Shown: positions 40,811 to 49,594, numbered from the stretch's first letter. The stretch is DNA of 64,000 nt from Microbacterium sp. XT11 (GCF_001513675.1 NZ_CP013859.1:1799081-1863080), one strand, 5' to 3'. The notes: generated by a model not told the origin, from the letters alone. Numbers and translations: made by a program.

Positions 40811-43440
40811 TGATCGGCATCGTCGCCGTCTCCCACAGTGCCAGGCTCGGGGAGGCGGCGCTCGAACTCGCCCTGCAGATGGTGCACGGCGGGAACGTGC
40901 AGGTGAGAGTCGCCGCGGGCGCGGGGACGGATGCCGATGGCGATCCCATCCTCGGCACCGACGCTGCCGCCGTCGCGACGGCCATCGACGAGCTCGCGGA
41001 GGACTGTGACGGCGTGCTCGTGCTCATGGACCTGGGTTCCGCGATCATGAGCGCCGAGCTCGCGCTGGAGTTCCGGACGAGCGATGTCACGGTGCGGCTG
41101 GTCCCCGCGCCGTTTGTCGAGGGGTTGCTGGCGGCCGTGGTGGCCGCGGCCGGGGGCGGCTCGCTCGACGAGGTCGCGGTCGAGGCCAGCGCGGCGCTGG
41201 CGGGCAAGGCCGGTCAGCTCGGGGATGCCGGCGCGGCCGGGAGCGATGCAGGCGCGGCCGAGGGCGATGCCGGAGCGGCCGGGGGCGATGTCGGCGCTGC
41301 GAGGAGCGATGCCGGCGCAGCTGGGGGCGATGCCGCGGGTGACGCCGGAGCGGGTGTGAACGGGAATCCCCACATCGAGGGGGACAGGCCGCCGCGCCGG
41401 GTTTCGCGCGTCGTCGTCGTGCGGAATCCGCTGGGCGTGCACGCCCGTCCGGCCGCCCTCATCGCCGAGGCGTCGGCGGGAGCGGACGTGCGGGTGCGGC
41501 GCCTCCCGGACGGCGCGGAGGTGCCCGCAGCCAGCCTCACCCGCCTGCTCACGCTCGGCGCGCGTCAGGGGACCGAACTCGAGCTGTCCGCGTCGGGTGA
41601 CGGTGCGGATGAGGTGCTCGACCGGCTTGCAGCGCTGTTCCACGACGGTTTCGGCGAGGGCACGGGCGGCGAGGCGGGCGAGGGCACGGGCGGCGAGGCG
41701 ACCCAGGGCACGGGCATCCCGCCCGCCTCGGCTGCGCAGACGTCACCGGCCGTGGCGACGCACGCCGCGGCATCCGTCCTGATGCCTGCGGGGAGCATCC
41801 TGCGTGGCCGCGGCGTGAGCGCCGGGCTCGCGGCAGCCGTCGCGGTGCATCTCGCGCCTGCCCTGCAGGAGCCGCAGGCCGGACCGGTGATCGCCGAGGC
41901 CGACCGCGAGTCCGAGGCGTCGGCCATCCACTGGGCCGCCGTCGCCGTCGCCGATGAGCTGCGCAGGCGCACGGAGTCCGCGTCCGGCGAGGCCAGAGCG
42001 ATCCTCGACGCCTCGCGTCTGCTGGCCTCCGATCCGGAGCTGGCGTCCGACGCCACGGCGCTCGTGCGCTCGACGGGTGTGTCCGCCGCCCGCGCGGTGT
42101 GGGAGGTCGCGGCGCAGCACGAGCAGGCGCTCTCGGCACTCGGTGGACGCATGGCCGAGCGCGCGGCCGACATCCGCGACGTGCGTGACCGCATCGTCGC
42201 CGAACTCCTCGACATCGAGCTTCCGGGGGTTCCCGACCGTGACGAGCCGTTCGTGCTCGTCGCGGGCGACCTCGCTCCGGCCGACACGGCCGCGCTGGCG
42301 GGCGGGCGCCGCGTGGCTCTCGTCACCGAACACGGCGGCCCGACCTCGCACACGGCAATCATCGCCCGCGCGCTGGGGCTGCCCGCCGTGGTCGGGGTGG
42401 ATGCGGCCGCCGCGATCCCGGCAGGGGCCACGGTGCTGGTCGACGGCGATCGAGGGTTGGTCGAGATCGAGCCGCCGGCCCAGCGCATCGACGACGCCCG
42501 GCGATCCGCGGTGGTCGTGCCGTTCGACGGCGCTGGGCGGCTCGCCGACGGCGCTCCCGTGCCGCTCCGCGCGAACGTGGGCTCGGCCTCCGATGCGGAG
42601 GCGGCGGCGTCCGCCGGGGCCCAGGGGATCGGTCTCTTCCGCACGGAGTTCTGCTTCCTCGATCGCACCGACGCCCCGTCGGTCGACGAGCAGGTCGCGG
42701 CGTACCGCGGCGTGCTCGCGGCCTTCCCCGCCAGCACGGTCGTGGTGCGCACGCTCGACGCCGGCAGCGACAAGCCCCTGCCGTTCGCGACCCCGGAGCA
42801 CGAGGAGAACCCCGCCCTCGGGGTACGCGGGCTCCGCATCGCACGCCGGGTGCCAGCGCTGCTCGACGACCAGCTGCGTGCTCTCGCCGAGGCGGCGGCC
42901 GAGGAGTCCGCCCTTGTCGAGGTCATGGCGCCCATGGTGGCGACGGTCGAGGAGGCCGGCGACTTCGCGGAGCGCGCCAGGGCGGCCGGGATCGCCAGGG
43001 TGGGCGTCATGATCGAGACGCCGTCGGCGGCCCTGCTCGCGCGTGAGCTGCTCGAGATCGTCGACTTCGTGAGCCTCGGCACCAACGATCTCGCGCAGTA
43101 CACGCTCGCCGCCGACCGGCTGCTCGGCGACCTCGGCGACCTCAACGACTCTTGGCAGCCCGCCGTGCTCCGGCTCATCGGCGCGGTCGGTGCGGCGGGA
43201 CGCGACGCGGGCCGGTCGGTCGGCGTCTGCGGAGAGGCTGGGGGAGACCCCGCGCTCGCTCCGGTGCTCGTCGGGCTGGGCGCGACGAGCCTGTCGATGA
43301 CGCCACGAGCGCTGGGGCGCGTGGCGGCCGCGCTCGCCTCGGTCACCGCAGCGCAGTGCCGAGAAGCGGCAGAGGCTGCGCTGCACGCAGCCACCGCCGA
43401 GCAGGCGCGAGCGGCGGCATCCGCTGTGCTGTCGCGCTGA
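40810..43440 (+). CDS. dhaM: multi-domain phosphotransferase DhaM (EIIA-HPr-Enzyme I fusion)
   Basis: An 876-residue protein. EIIA-mannose-like domain 1-132 with His9 (VAVSHSARLG); Ala-Gly-Asp heptad linker about 138-185; HPr domain 198-282 with His211 (NPLGVHARPAALI); Gly-rich linker 282-304; Enzyme I 323-870 with His514 (EHGGPTSHTAIIARALG), FRTEFCFLDR, RTLDAGSDKPLPF and Cys807 (GVCGEAGGDP). It would carry phosphate from PEP through its own EI, HPr and EIIA to DhaL-ADP. E. coli DhaM has only a truncated EI, whereas this EI looks complete, so the kinase may run without the general PTS. Confidence 0.94.
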   Translation: MIGIVAVSHSARLGEAALELALQMVHGGNVQVRVAAGAGTDADGDPILGTDAAAVATAIDELAEDCDGVLVLMDLGSAIMSAELALEFRTSDVTVRLVPAPFVEGLLAAVVAAAGGGSLDEVAVEASAALAGKAGQLGDAGAAGSDAGAAEGDAGAAGGDVGAARSDAGAAGGDAAGDAGAGVNGNPHIEGDRPPRRVSRVVVVRNPLGVHARPAALIAEASAGADVRVRRLPDGAEVPAASLTRLLTLGARQGTELELSASGDGADEVLDRLAALFHDGFGEGTGGEAGEGTGGEATQGTGIPPASAAQTSPAVATHAAASVLMPAGSILRGRGVSAGLAAAVAVHLAPALQEPQAGPVIAEADRESEASAIHWAAVAVADELRRRTESASGEARAILDASRLLASDPELASDATALVRSTGVSAARAVWEVAAQHEQALSALGGRMAERAADIRDVRDRIVAELLDIELPGVPDRDEPFVLVAGDLAPADTAALAGGRRVALVTEHGGPTSHTAIIARALGLPAVVGVDAAAAIPAGATVLVDGDRGLVEIEPPAQRIDDARRSAVVVPFDGAGRLADGAPVPLRANVGSASDAEAAASAGAQGIGLFRTEFCFLDRTDAPSVDEQVAAYRGVLAAFPASTVVVRTLDAGSDKPLPFATPEHEENPALGVRGLRIARRVPALLDDQLRALAEAAAEESALVEVMAPMVATVEEAGDFAERARAAGIARVGVMIETPSAALLARELLEIVDFVSLGTNDLAQYTLAADRLLGDLGDLNDSWQPAVLRLIGAVGAAGRDAGRSVGVCGEAGGDPALAPVLVGLGATSLSMTPRALGRVAAALASVTAAQCREAAEAALHAATAEQARAAASAVLSR
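41224..41328 (+). repeat. five 21-bp tandem repeats encoding the DhaM linker
   Basis: Units starting GATGCCGGCGCGGCCGGGAG repeat every 21 bases from 41224 to 41328, encoding DAGAAG-type heptapeptides. The copies vary at third positions and at two or three residues. The repeat count could vary between strains without shifting frame, changing the tether between EIIA and HPr. Confidence 0.8.
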
Positions 43441-43481
43441 CACCTCCGCCGATCCCGTCCGCCGCCAGGTGTGTCGCCGTG

Positions 43482-43522
43482 GGGAGCGGGTCAGCCGCTG
43501 TCTCGCGTGCGTCGCCGCTCCC
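43482..43522. terminator. hairpin between convergent dhaM and bkdC
   Basis: GGGAGCGG (43482-43489) and CCGCTCCC (43515-43522) pair perfectly over eight bases, between the dhaM stop (43440) and the E2 stop (43530). It could serve transcripts from both sides. Confidence 0.4.
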
Positions 43523-43529
43523 GGCCGGG

Positions 43530-44993
43530 TCAGACGCTGCCGAAGGCGCGCAGCGGATGCTCGATGAGCTCGGTCACCCGACGCAGGAACGAGGCTGCGT
43601 ACCCACCGTCGCACACCCGGTGGTCGAACACGAGCGACAGCTGCGCGATGCGGCGCACGACGATGGCGCCGTCGACCACCCACGGGCGCTCCGTGATGCG
43701 GCCGATGCCGAGGATCGCGACATCCGGATGGTTGATGATCGCGGCCGACCCGTCCACGCCGAGGCCGCCGTAGTTGTTGAGCGTGAACGTAGATCCGCGC
43801 AGGCGCGCGGGGGCGATCGAGCCGGAGCGGGCGTCGGCGGTGAGGTCGCGCAAGGCTGCGTCGAGCTCGGCAACCGACAGGGCATGCGCGCGCGGGATGA
43901 CGGGCACCATGAGGCCGCGCGGGGTGTCGGCGGCGATGCCCAGGTTCACGCCGTCGAGCTCGACGATCTCGCCGGCGTCATCGCTCAGTCTGGACGAGAG
44001 AAGCGGATGCTCGGCGAGAGCGATGAGAACGAAGCGTGCGACGAGAGCGGTGAGCGACGGCGCGCGGCCATCCTCCGGTGCCATCTCGCGCCGGGCGTCC
44101 CAGAGCGCCGTGGCGTCGACGTCGACCCAGACGGTCGCTTCCGGGATCTCGGCGCGGCTGCGGGTGAGGGTGGCGTTGGCGGCCTTGCGCAGCGGAGACA
44201 TGCGCGTGCGGCTGCGCACGGCGAGGCCGTCGAGCTCTCCGCCTTCGGCCACGGTGCCTTCGGGTACGTCTCCGCGCGATCCGCGTGCGGCTGCGGCTCC
44301 GACGCCGTCGACGGCGTGGTCGACGGCGGCGCGCAGCACGTCTGCGCGCGTGACCGCGCCGTCGGCTCCGGTGGGGACGATGGTCCGCACATCGAGTCCG
44401 AGATCGCGCGCGAGTCGTCGGACCAGAGGCGACCGCACCGCGACGGTGCGTCGTGACCCGGCATCCGTGTCCCGGGTCGGCGTGGCACCGTCGGCATCCG
44501 TTCGCGCCGATGCAGGCGTCGCCGGGGGTGCCTGGCGGGATGACGCTGCCGGGCGTGACCCGGCATCCGTGTCCCGGCCCGCTACCGCGGCGGGGGATGA
44601 CGGGCGCGACGCGACGACGGGGCGGCGACGACGTCCGGCCGCCTTGCGGTCCGAGGTGCCGTAGCCGATCAGCACGTTCCCTGAGCCGGCGCGCTCCTCG
44701 GTGCGGTACGCCTCGTGCTCGTCGGCCGGCGCTGCGGCATCCGCTCCCTGGGCGACCTCCAGCACGGGAGCGCCGACGTCGATGGTGTCGCCGGGCTCGC
44801 CGTGCAGCGCCGTGACCACACCCGCGAACGGCGAGGGGAGCTCGACGACGCTCTTGGCCGTCTCGACCTCTGCGATGGCCTGATCGGTCGCGATGGTGTC
44901 GCCGACCTTCACGAGCCACTGCACGAGCCCCGCCTCGGTCAGGCCCTCTCCGAGGTCGGGCAGACGGAAGACCTGCACCACATCAGTGGTCAT
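43530..44993 (-). CDS. bkdC: branched-chain 2-oxoacid dehydrogenase E2 (lipoamide acyltransferase)
   Basis: A 487-residue E2. The lipoyl domain (1-80) carries Lys47 in EVETAKSVVELP. A long Ala/Asp/Arg linker (about 100-195) precedes the E1/E3-binding domain (RSPLVRRLARDLGLDV). The acyltransferase domain ends with His458 in SLVFDHRVCDGG. ATG 44993 overlaps the E1-beta stop. The linker DNA holds an exact 24-bp direct repeat (44452-44475 and 44554-44577), giving RDTDAGSR twice. No E3 lies in the window; it is probably shared from elsewhere. Confidence 0.92.
   Translation of the reverse strand: MTTDVVQVFRLPDLGEGLTEAGLVQWLVKVGDTIATDQAIAEVETAKSVVELPSPFAGVVTALHGEPGDTIDVGAPVLEVAQGADAAAPADEHEAYRTEERAGSGNVLIGYGTSDRKAAGRRRRPVVASRPSSPAAVAGRDTDAGSRPAASSRQAPPATPASARTDADGATPTRDTDAGSRRTVAVRSPLVRRLARDLGLDVRTIVPTGADGAVTRADVLRAAVDHAVDGVGAAAARGSRGDVPEGTVAEGGELDGLAVRSRTRMSPLRKAANATLTRSRAEIPEATVWVDVDATALWDARREMAPEDGRAPSLTALVARFVLIALAEHPLLSSRLSDDAGEIVELDGVNLGIAADTPRGLMVPVIPRAHALSVAELDAALRDLTADARSGSIAPARLRGSTFTLNNYGGLGVDGSAAIINHPDVAILGIGRITERPWVVDGAIVVRRIAQLSLVFDHRVCDGGYAASFLRRVTELIEHPLRAFGSV
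44452..44577 (-). repeat. 24-bp direct repeats in the E2 linker
   Basis: An exact 24-base sequence beginning CGTGACCCGGCATCCGTGTC occurs at 44452-44475 and 44554-44577, 102 bases apart and in the same frame. It encodes RDTDAGSR in the flexible interdomain linker. It probably arose by slippage or recombination in a region under weak constraint. Confidence 0.75.
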
Positions 44994-46018
44994 GACTCGT
45001 CCTCCCAGTGCAGCGAGTCGATCGCGTCCAGCACTCGGTCGACGTCTGGCAGATACCAGTGCTCGAACTTCGGCGGAGCGTACGGGGTGTCGAAGCCGGT
45101 GACCTTGCGCACGGGCGCCTCGAGGAACTCGAAGCACCGCTCGAACACCCGTGCCTGGATCTCCGAGGCAACGCTGACATACCCCGGCGCCTCGGCCACG
45201 ACGACCGCGCGGCCCGTCGCGCGCACCGCCGCGGTGACGGTCTCATCGTCGAACGGCGAGAGGGAGCGCACGTCGACGACCTGCACGCTGCGCCCCTCGG
45301 ACGCCGCGACCTCGGCGGCCTCGAGCGCGATGCCGACCGACGCGCCGTAGGCGAGGAGCGTGACGTCGGTTCCTTCGCGGGCGATTCGCGCGGTCCCCAG
45401 CTCCGCCGTGTGCGAGGTGTCGACCTCTCCCTTCGACCAGTACAGCTTCTTCGGCTCCAGGAAGATCACCGGGTCGGGGCACTCGATCGCGGCCCGCAGC
45501 AGCGAGTACGCATCCTGCGGCGTCGACGGACTCACGACCGTCAATCCGGGAGTGTGGGCGTAGTAGGCCTCCGACGAGTCGCAGTGGTGCTCGACGCCAC
45601 CGATGCCGCCCCCGAACGGAATGCGGATGACGATCGGCATCCGGATGCCGCCACGCGTGCGGTTGCCCAGCTTCGCGACATGACTGACGATCTGCTCGAA
45701 CGCGGGAAGGGCGAACGCGTCGAACTGCATCTCCACGACGGGGCGCAGGCCGTTCATGGCCATGCCGACGGCCGTGCCCACGATGCCGGACTCGGCGAGC
45801 GGCGTGTCGAAGCAGCGGTCCTCACCGAAGCGCGCGGTGAGCCCGTCGGTGACGCGGAACACCCCGCCGAGCGCACCCACGTCCTCGCCGAAGACGACGA
45901 CCTCCGGGTTCTCGGCGATCGCGTCGGCGAGGGCCCGATTGAGAGCGGCCGCCATGGTCATGGTCGCCGGAGCCTCGGCGGGGGTGTCGACGCGCACGTC
46001 GTCGTGGGCGATGGTCAT
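44990..46018 (-). CDS. bkdB: branched-chain 2-oxoacid dehydrogenase E1 beta subunit
   Basis: A 342-residue E1-beta. Typical sequences are FGEDVGALGGVFRVTDGL, DTPLAESGIVGTAVGMAMNG, MPIVIRIPFGGGIGGVEHHCDS and IFLEPKKLYW. It pairs with E1-alpha to decarboxylate 2-oxoisovalerate and related acids. Both ends overlap neighbours by ATGA. The EPKKLYW motif favours branched-chain over pyruvate substrate. Confidence 0.93.
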   Translation of the reverse strand: MTIAHDDVRVDTPAEAPATMTMAAALNRALADAIAENPEVVVFGEDVGALGGVFRVTDGLTARFGEDRCFDTPLAESGIVGTAVGMAMNGLRPVVEMQFDAFALPAFEQIVSHVAKLGNRTRGGIRMPIVIRIPFGGGIGGVEHHCDSSEAYYAHTPGLTVVSPSTPQDAYSLLRAAIECPDPVIFLEPKKLYWSKGEVDTSHTAELGTARIAREGTDVTLLAYGASVGIALEAAEVAASEGRSVQVVDVRSLSPFDDETVTAAVRATGRAVVVAEAPGYVSVASEIQARVFERCFEFLEAPVRKVTGFDTPYAPPKFEHWYLPDVDRVLDAIDSLHWEDES

Positions 46019-47118
46019 CTCGGTCCTCCCATGCTGTCGGCCGGGGTGCGGTCGATCTCGTCGCGCAGCAGTCGCCACTGCTCGTCGAGCTGCGGCGTGC
46101 GGCGTGCGGTGACGAAGCGGAACAGGTCCTCGGGGTCGAGGGCGGCGTCGGCATTGAGGGCCGAGCGCATCTCCTCCGCGATCCGTTCGGCGCCGGCCGC
46201 GTATGCGGCCTCGAGGTCGTCGTCGAGCGCGCCGGTCTCGCGGAGGTACGAGCGCAGGCGCGTGAGGGGGTCACGTGCCGCCCAGGCCTGCACCTCCTCG
46301 CGTTCGCGGTAGCGCGTGTCGTCATCGGCGTTGGTGTGCGCCTGCATCCGGTACGTGTGCGCCTCGACGAGAGAGGGGCCGCCGCCGCTGCGTGCACGGG
46401 CGACGGCCTCGCCGATCACGGCGAGCACGGCGGCGGCGTCGTTCCCGTCCACGCGCTGCCCTGGCATGCCGTAGCCGATCGCCTTGTGGGCGAGAGAAGG
46501 CGCCGCGGTCTGCCGCGCGAGCGGCACCGAGATGGCGAACTCGTTGTTCTGCACGAAGAACACGACGGGCACGTGGAACACGGCCGCGAAGTTCATGGCC
46601 TCGTGGAAGTCGCCTTCGCTCGTCGCGCCGTCACCGCACAGTGCCAGCACGACCGTGTCCTCGCCGCGCGTCTTGGCGGCGTAGGCGAAGCCCACCGCGT
46701 GCAGCAGCTGGGTCGCCAGCGGGGTGGCCTGCGGAGCGACGCGGTGCGCCTTGACGTCATATCCCGAGTGCCAGTCGCCCTTCAGCAGCACGAGCGCGTC
46801 GGCGGGCGAGACTCCGCGGCCGATCACCGCGACCGAATCGCGGTAGGTGGGGAAGAGCCAGTCGGTCTCGCCGAGCACGAGAGCGGCGCCCACCTGGCAG
46901 GCCTCCTGCCCGTGCGACGACGGGTACACGGCGAGGCGGCCCTGCCGCACCAGCGCGCTCGCCTGGTCGTTGATCCGACGGCCTTCGACGAGGGCCCGGT
47001 ATGCCCGGAGGAGGGTCTCGGCATCGGGCAGCGCGTACACCTCGTCCTCGTGACGAGCGCCCTCGTGATCGATGAGCTGCACCGCGACATCGCGCGGCAG
47101 CATGTCCGTGTGCTGCAT
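46015..47118 (-). CDS. bkdA: branched-chain 2-oxoacid dehydrogenase E1 alpha subunit
   Basis: A 367-residue E1-alpha. The TPP motif is LCGDGATSEGDFHEAMNFAA (GDG at 162-164, closing with NN at 191-192); PSSHGQEACQVGAAL and FPTYRDSVAVIGRG are family marks. GAGGAGG precedes ATG 47118. First gene of bkdABC, divergent from an Lrp/AsnC regulator. Together the complex makes isobutyryl-, isovaleryl- and 2-methylbutyryl-CoA for energy or for branched fatty acid synthesis, important in Microbacteriaceae membranes. Confidence 0.93.
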   Translation of the reverse strand: MQHTDMLPRDVAVQLIDHEGARHEDEVYALPDAETLLRAYRALVEGRRINDQASALVRQGRLAVYPSSHGQEACQVGAALVLGETDWLFPTYRDSVAVIGRGVSPADALVLLKGDWHSGYDVKAHRVAPQATPLATQLLHAVGFAYAAKTRGEDTVVLALCGDGATSEGDFHEAMNFAAVFHVPVVFFVQNNEFAISVPLARQTAAPSLAHKAIGYGMPGQRVDGNDAAAVLAVIGEAVARARSGGGPSLVEAHTYRMQAHTNADDDTRYREREEVQAWAARDPLTRLRSYLRETGALDDDLEAAYAAGAERIAEEMRSALNADAALDPEDLFRFVTARRTPQLDEQWRLLRDEIDRTPADSMGGPR

Positions 47119-47236
47119 CCGTCCGCCCTCCTCGCCGAATCCGGTGTCACCAGCATCCGAGCTCCGCGGCAGTTGTCCAAGGACTCGCGCCGAATACTGA
47201 ACGAATGATCGGAAATTGCTTCCCTGTATGCCGAAG

Positions 47237-47254
47237 TGTCAGAATTCGATGACA
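47237..47254. promoter_or_regulatory. candidate operator between bkdA and the Lrp/AsnC gene
   Basis: TGTCA-N8-TGACA is a perfect inverted repeat 15 bases before the regulator ATG (47270). Lrp/AsnC proteins often bind AT-rich symmetric sites in the gap to a divergent target. The whole gap (47119-47269) is less GC-rich than its surroundings and probably holds both promoters. Confidence 0.45.
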
Positions 47255-47269
47255 GGATGAAGGGGTGCC

Positions 47270-47707
47270 ATGATCACGCTCGATGACACTGATCAGGCGA
47301 TCCTCGCCGAACTCCGGCGGGATGCGCGCGCGTCGATGACGGCGATCGCGGATGCCGTGCACATCTCACGCGCCGGCGCGCACGCACGCATCAAGAGGCT
47401 CACCGACGCCGGCGTCGTCACGGGCTACACCGTGCGCACGGATCCGGTGCTGCTCGGCCACCACGCGAGCGCGTACGTCATGCTCGCTATCGAGCAGGCG
47501 ACGTGGCAGGAGGTCAGCGCACGGCTCCGGGCCATCCCCGAGATCGAGCACATGGCACTCGTCGGCGGAGACTTCGACGTCATCCTCCTCGTGCGCGCAA
47601 CCGACGCCCGCGACCTGCGCCGCATCGTGCTGGAGGACATCCAGGCCATCCCCTCGATCCGTTCGACGCGCACGACGCTCATCTTCGAGGACTTCACGCT
47701 GAGCTGA
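47270..47707 (+). CDS. Lrp/AsnC family transcriptional regulator (BkdR-like)
   Basis: A 145-residue regulator: HTH LDDTDQAILAELRRDARASM then AIADAVHISRAGAHARIKRL (up to about residue 45), followed by a RAM ligand domain (GGDFDVILLVRATDARDL). AAGGGG precedes the ATG. Divergence from bkdABC makes it the likely activator responding to branched-chain amino acids, as BkdR does in other bacteria. Confidence 0.88.
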   Translation: MITLDDTDQAILAELRRDARASMTAIADAVHISRAGAHARIKRLTDAGVVTGYTVRTDPVLLGHHASAYVMLAIEQATWQEVSARLRAIPEIEHMALVGGDFDVILLVRATDARDLRRIVLEDIQAIPSIRSTRTTLIFEDFTLS

Positions 47708-47769
47708 ACGTCAGGCGCCGGTCGAGGTGCCGGTGGTGTTCATCGCATCGACGCGCCCGGTCTGGTCGG

Positions 47770-47909
47770 TCTCGCCGGAGTGGTCGGTGTCTCGCCTGAG
47801 CGGTCGGTGTCTCGCCTGAGCGGTCGGTGTCTCGCCTGAGCGGTTGGTGTCTCGCCGGAGTGGTTGGTGTCTCGCCTGAGTGGTCGGTGTCTCGCCGGAG
47901 TGGTCGCTC
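47770..47909 (+). repeat. 20-bp tandem array, seven units, upstream of the HNH gene
   Basis: Seven units of exactly 20 bases begin TCTCGCC at 47770, 47790, 47810, 47830, 47850, 47870 and 47890. The consensus is TCTCGCCTGAGCGGTCGGTG, with variation mainly at positions 8, 12 and 16. Twenty is not a multiple of three and no gene needs to cross it. The inverted form of the same pattern lies on the other side of the HNH gene (49455-49594). No spacers, so not CRISPR. Confidence 0.9.
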
Positions 47910-47982
47910 TTCACTCTGGAATACCGCGCTGATCTGGCAAAAACACCCTCCCAATGTCGGTGGCCACGCGTTGAATCGGAGC

Positions 47983-49452
47983 ATGAACAGCGCCACGAGC
48001 ATCCTCGATCGGGTCATCTCCGACCTCGATCTCGTGCTGGGTGCCGAGGCCTTGGCGGGGCTGTCGCCGAGCGAACGCTCGAGGGTGCTTCGTCGGGCCG
48101 GTGACGCTCTGCGGCGGGTCGAGGCCGTGGTCGTCGAGACGATCGCCGACCTAGAGGCGGTGGAGCTGCCCGAGGCGCTCGGATGCCGTTCGATGAACGA
48201 GCTCCTGCAGCGGGCCCTTCGCGTCGACGGTGCGACGGCCGGGCGGTTCGTCAAGGCGTCCGCGGGCGCGCGGCGAGAGATGAATCTTCTCTCGGGCGAG
48301 CGCCTGCCCGCACGCTGGCCGAGCCTGCGCGAGGCGATGCTCGACGGCGAGGTCGGCCTGTCGGGCCTGCTCGCGGCCACGGCATCCCTCGATCGGGCAG
48401 GCGACAGGATCGGCATCGACGACCGGCTGCGGGCCGACGCCGAGCTCGCCGATCATGCGCGCGGCATCCTGCGCCGAGAAGACGGCGCTGCTGAGCCGGC
48501 TCCGCCGGCGACACCGGATGACCTGCGTCACTGCGCGCAGCTCATCGCGATGTACCTCGACCCCGACGGATCCGAGCCGACCGAGATCCGGGCGTCACGG
48601 CGGCGGGGCCTCACCCTGGGACGCCTGCAAGATGACGGCACGTATCCGATCCGGGGAAGTCTGCTCCCCGAGGTCACGGCGCAGCTGCAGGCGATCTTCG
48701 ACGCGCAGTTGAACCCGAAGACGGAAGGGCCCGCGGATCTCGGGGTGCGTTTCGTCCCCTCTGAGCAGCTGCCGAACGAGGGCTCGGACGACGTGTTCGA
48801 CGACGACCCGCTGAACCTGCTCGACACGCGCACTCGCGCCCAGAAGCAGCACGATGCATTCGCCGCGGCTCTCGGCATCGCCGCTCGACACGAGGAGATG
48901 CCATCCCTGGGCGGTGCGGCCCCCACCCTCGTCGTGCACGTCGATGCCGCCGAGCTGTCGTCGCTGCGCGGGGCGCAGGGGGCGTCCTCTCAGCCGAGCA
49001 TGCCGGGCTGGGCTTCGCTCCCCGGGATCGAGATGCCGGTGGCTGCTTCCGTGGCCGTGCACACCGCGTGCGTCGGGGCCGTGCAACGCGTGCTGTTCGA
49101 CGAAGGGCGCATCGTGGGGATCAACACGATCGATCGCGTGTTCACCGCGCCCCAGCGCAGGGCGATCGTGCTGCGTGATGCGGAGTGCCTGATCCCCGGG
49201 TGTCACGTGCCCGCATCGTGGTGCGAGATCCATCACGTGGTGGAACACTCGCAGGGCGGTCCCACACACACCGACAACGGGGTGCCGTTGTGCTGGCATC
49301 ACCATCGCACTCTGGATCGCTCCGGGTGGGAGATCCGCATGATTGAGGGGGTTCCGCAGATCCGCGGGCCCGCCTGGTGGGACCCGGATCAGGTGTGGAG
49401 GGTGCCGCGGAGATCGCGGATGCGGGGAGCGCGGGAGCCAGTCGTCGCTTGA
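47983..49452 (+). CDS. HNH endonuclease signature protein, DUF222 / 13E12 family
   Basis: A 489-residue protein of the actinobacterial 13E12 family: an N-terminal helical DUF222 domain (about 20-330; RLPARWPSLREAMLDGEVGL) and a C-terminal HNH nuclease domain with zinc-type Cys (CLIPGCHVP, LCWHH) and catalytic EIHHVVEHSQGG (His417-418) and HTDNGVPLC. GGAG before ATG 47983 fixes the start; the longer open frame would run through the tandem repeats. The role is unknown; such genes occur in many variable copies per genome and are suspected to be mobile or to diversify by recombination. Confidence 0.9.
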   Translation: MNSATSILDRVISDLDLVLGAEALAGLSPSERSRVLRRAGDALRRVEAVVVETIADLEAVELPEALGCRSMNELLQRALRVDGATAGRFVKASAGARREMNLLSGERLPARWPSLREAMLDGEVGLSGLLAATASLDRAGDRIGIDDRLRADAELADHARGILRREDGAAEPAPPATPDDLRHCAQLIAMYLDPDGSEPTEIRASRRRGLTLGRLQDDGTYPIRGSLLPEVTAQLQAIFDAQLNPKTEGPADLGVRFVPSEQLPNEGSDDVFDDDPLNLLDTRTRAQKQHDAFAAALGIAARHEEMPSLGGAAPTLVVHVDAAELSSLRGAQGASSQPSMPGWASLPGIEMPVAASVAVHTACVGAVQRVLFDEGRIVGINTIDRVFTAPQRRAIVLRDAECLIPGCHVPASWCEIHHVVEHSQGGPTHTDNGVPLCWHHHRTLDRSGWEIRMIEGVPQIRGPAWWDPDQVWRVPRRSRMRGAREPVVA

Positions 49453-49454
49453 TC

Positions 49455-49594
49455 GCCGGTGACTCGGGCGGTGTGGCAGTGAACCGGGCGTTGCGCCGGT
49501 GGCTCAGGCGGTGGGCCGGTGACTCAGGCGGCGGGCCGGTGCCTCAGGCGTTGCGCCGGTGGCTCAGGCTGTGTGGCTTGAATCAGGCGACGTG
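49455..49594 (-). repeat. 20-bp tandem array, seven degenerate units, downstream of the HNH gene
   Basis: Units of 20 bases start at 49455, 49475, 49495, 49515, 49535, 49555 and 49575 (GCCGGTGGCTCAGGCGGTGG type). The reverse complement contains CGCCTGAG-N4-CGG with the same internal spacing as the array at 47770-47909, so both arrays are one family in opposite orientation. The array begins two bases after the HNH stop, and its last unit reaches the 3' end of the HAD gene (stop 49585-49583). Confidence 0.85.

Noticed and set aside
47770-47909. CRISPR array before the HNH gene
   Set aside because: Units abut directly with no unique spacers, no cas gene is present, and the period is only 20 bases.
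47827-47982. Longer N-terminus for the HNH protein from an upstream ATG
   Set aside because: It would translate the non-triplet 20-bp repeats; ATG 47983 has GGAG and begins the conserved domain.
47983-49452. Group I intron or inteln-type homing endonuclease
   Set aside because: The HNH domain follows a DUF222 domain in a free-standing gene; no intron structure or interrupted host gene is visible.
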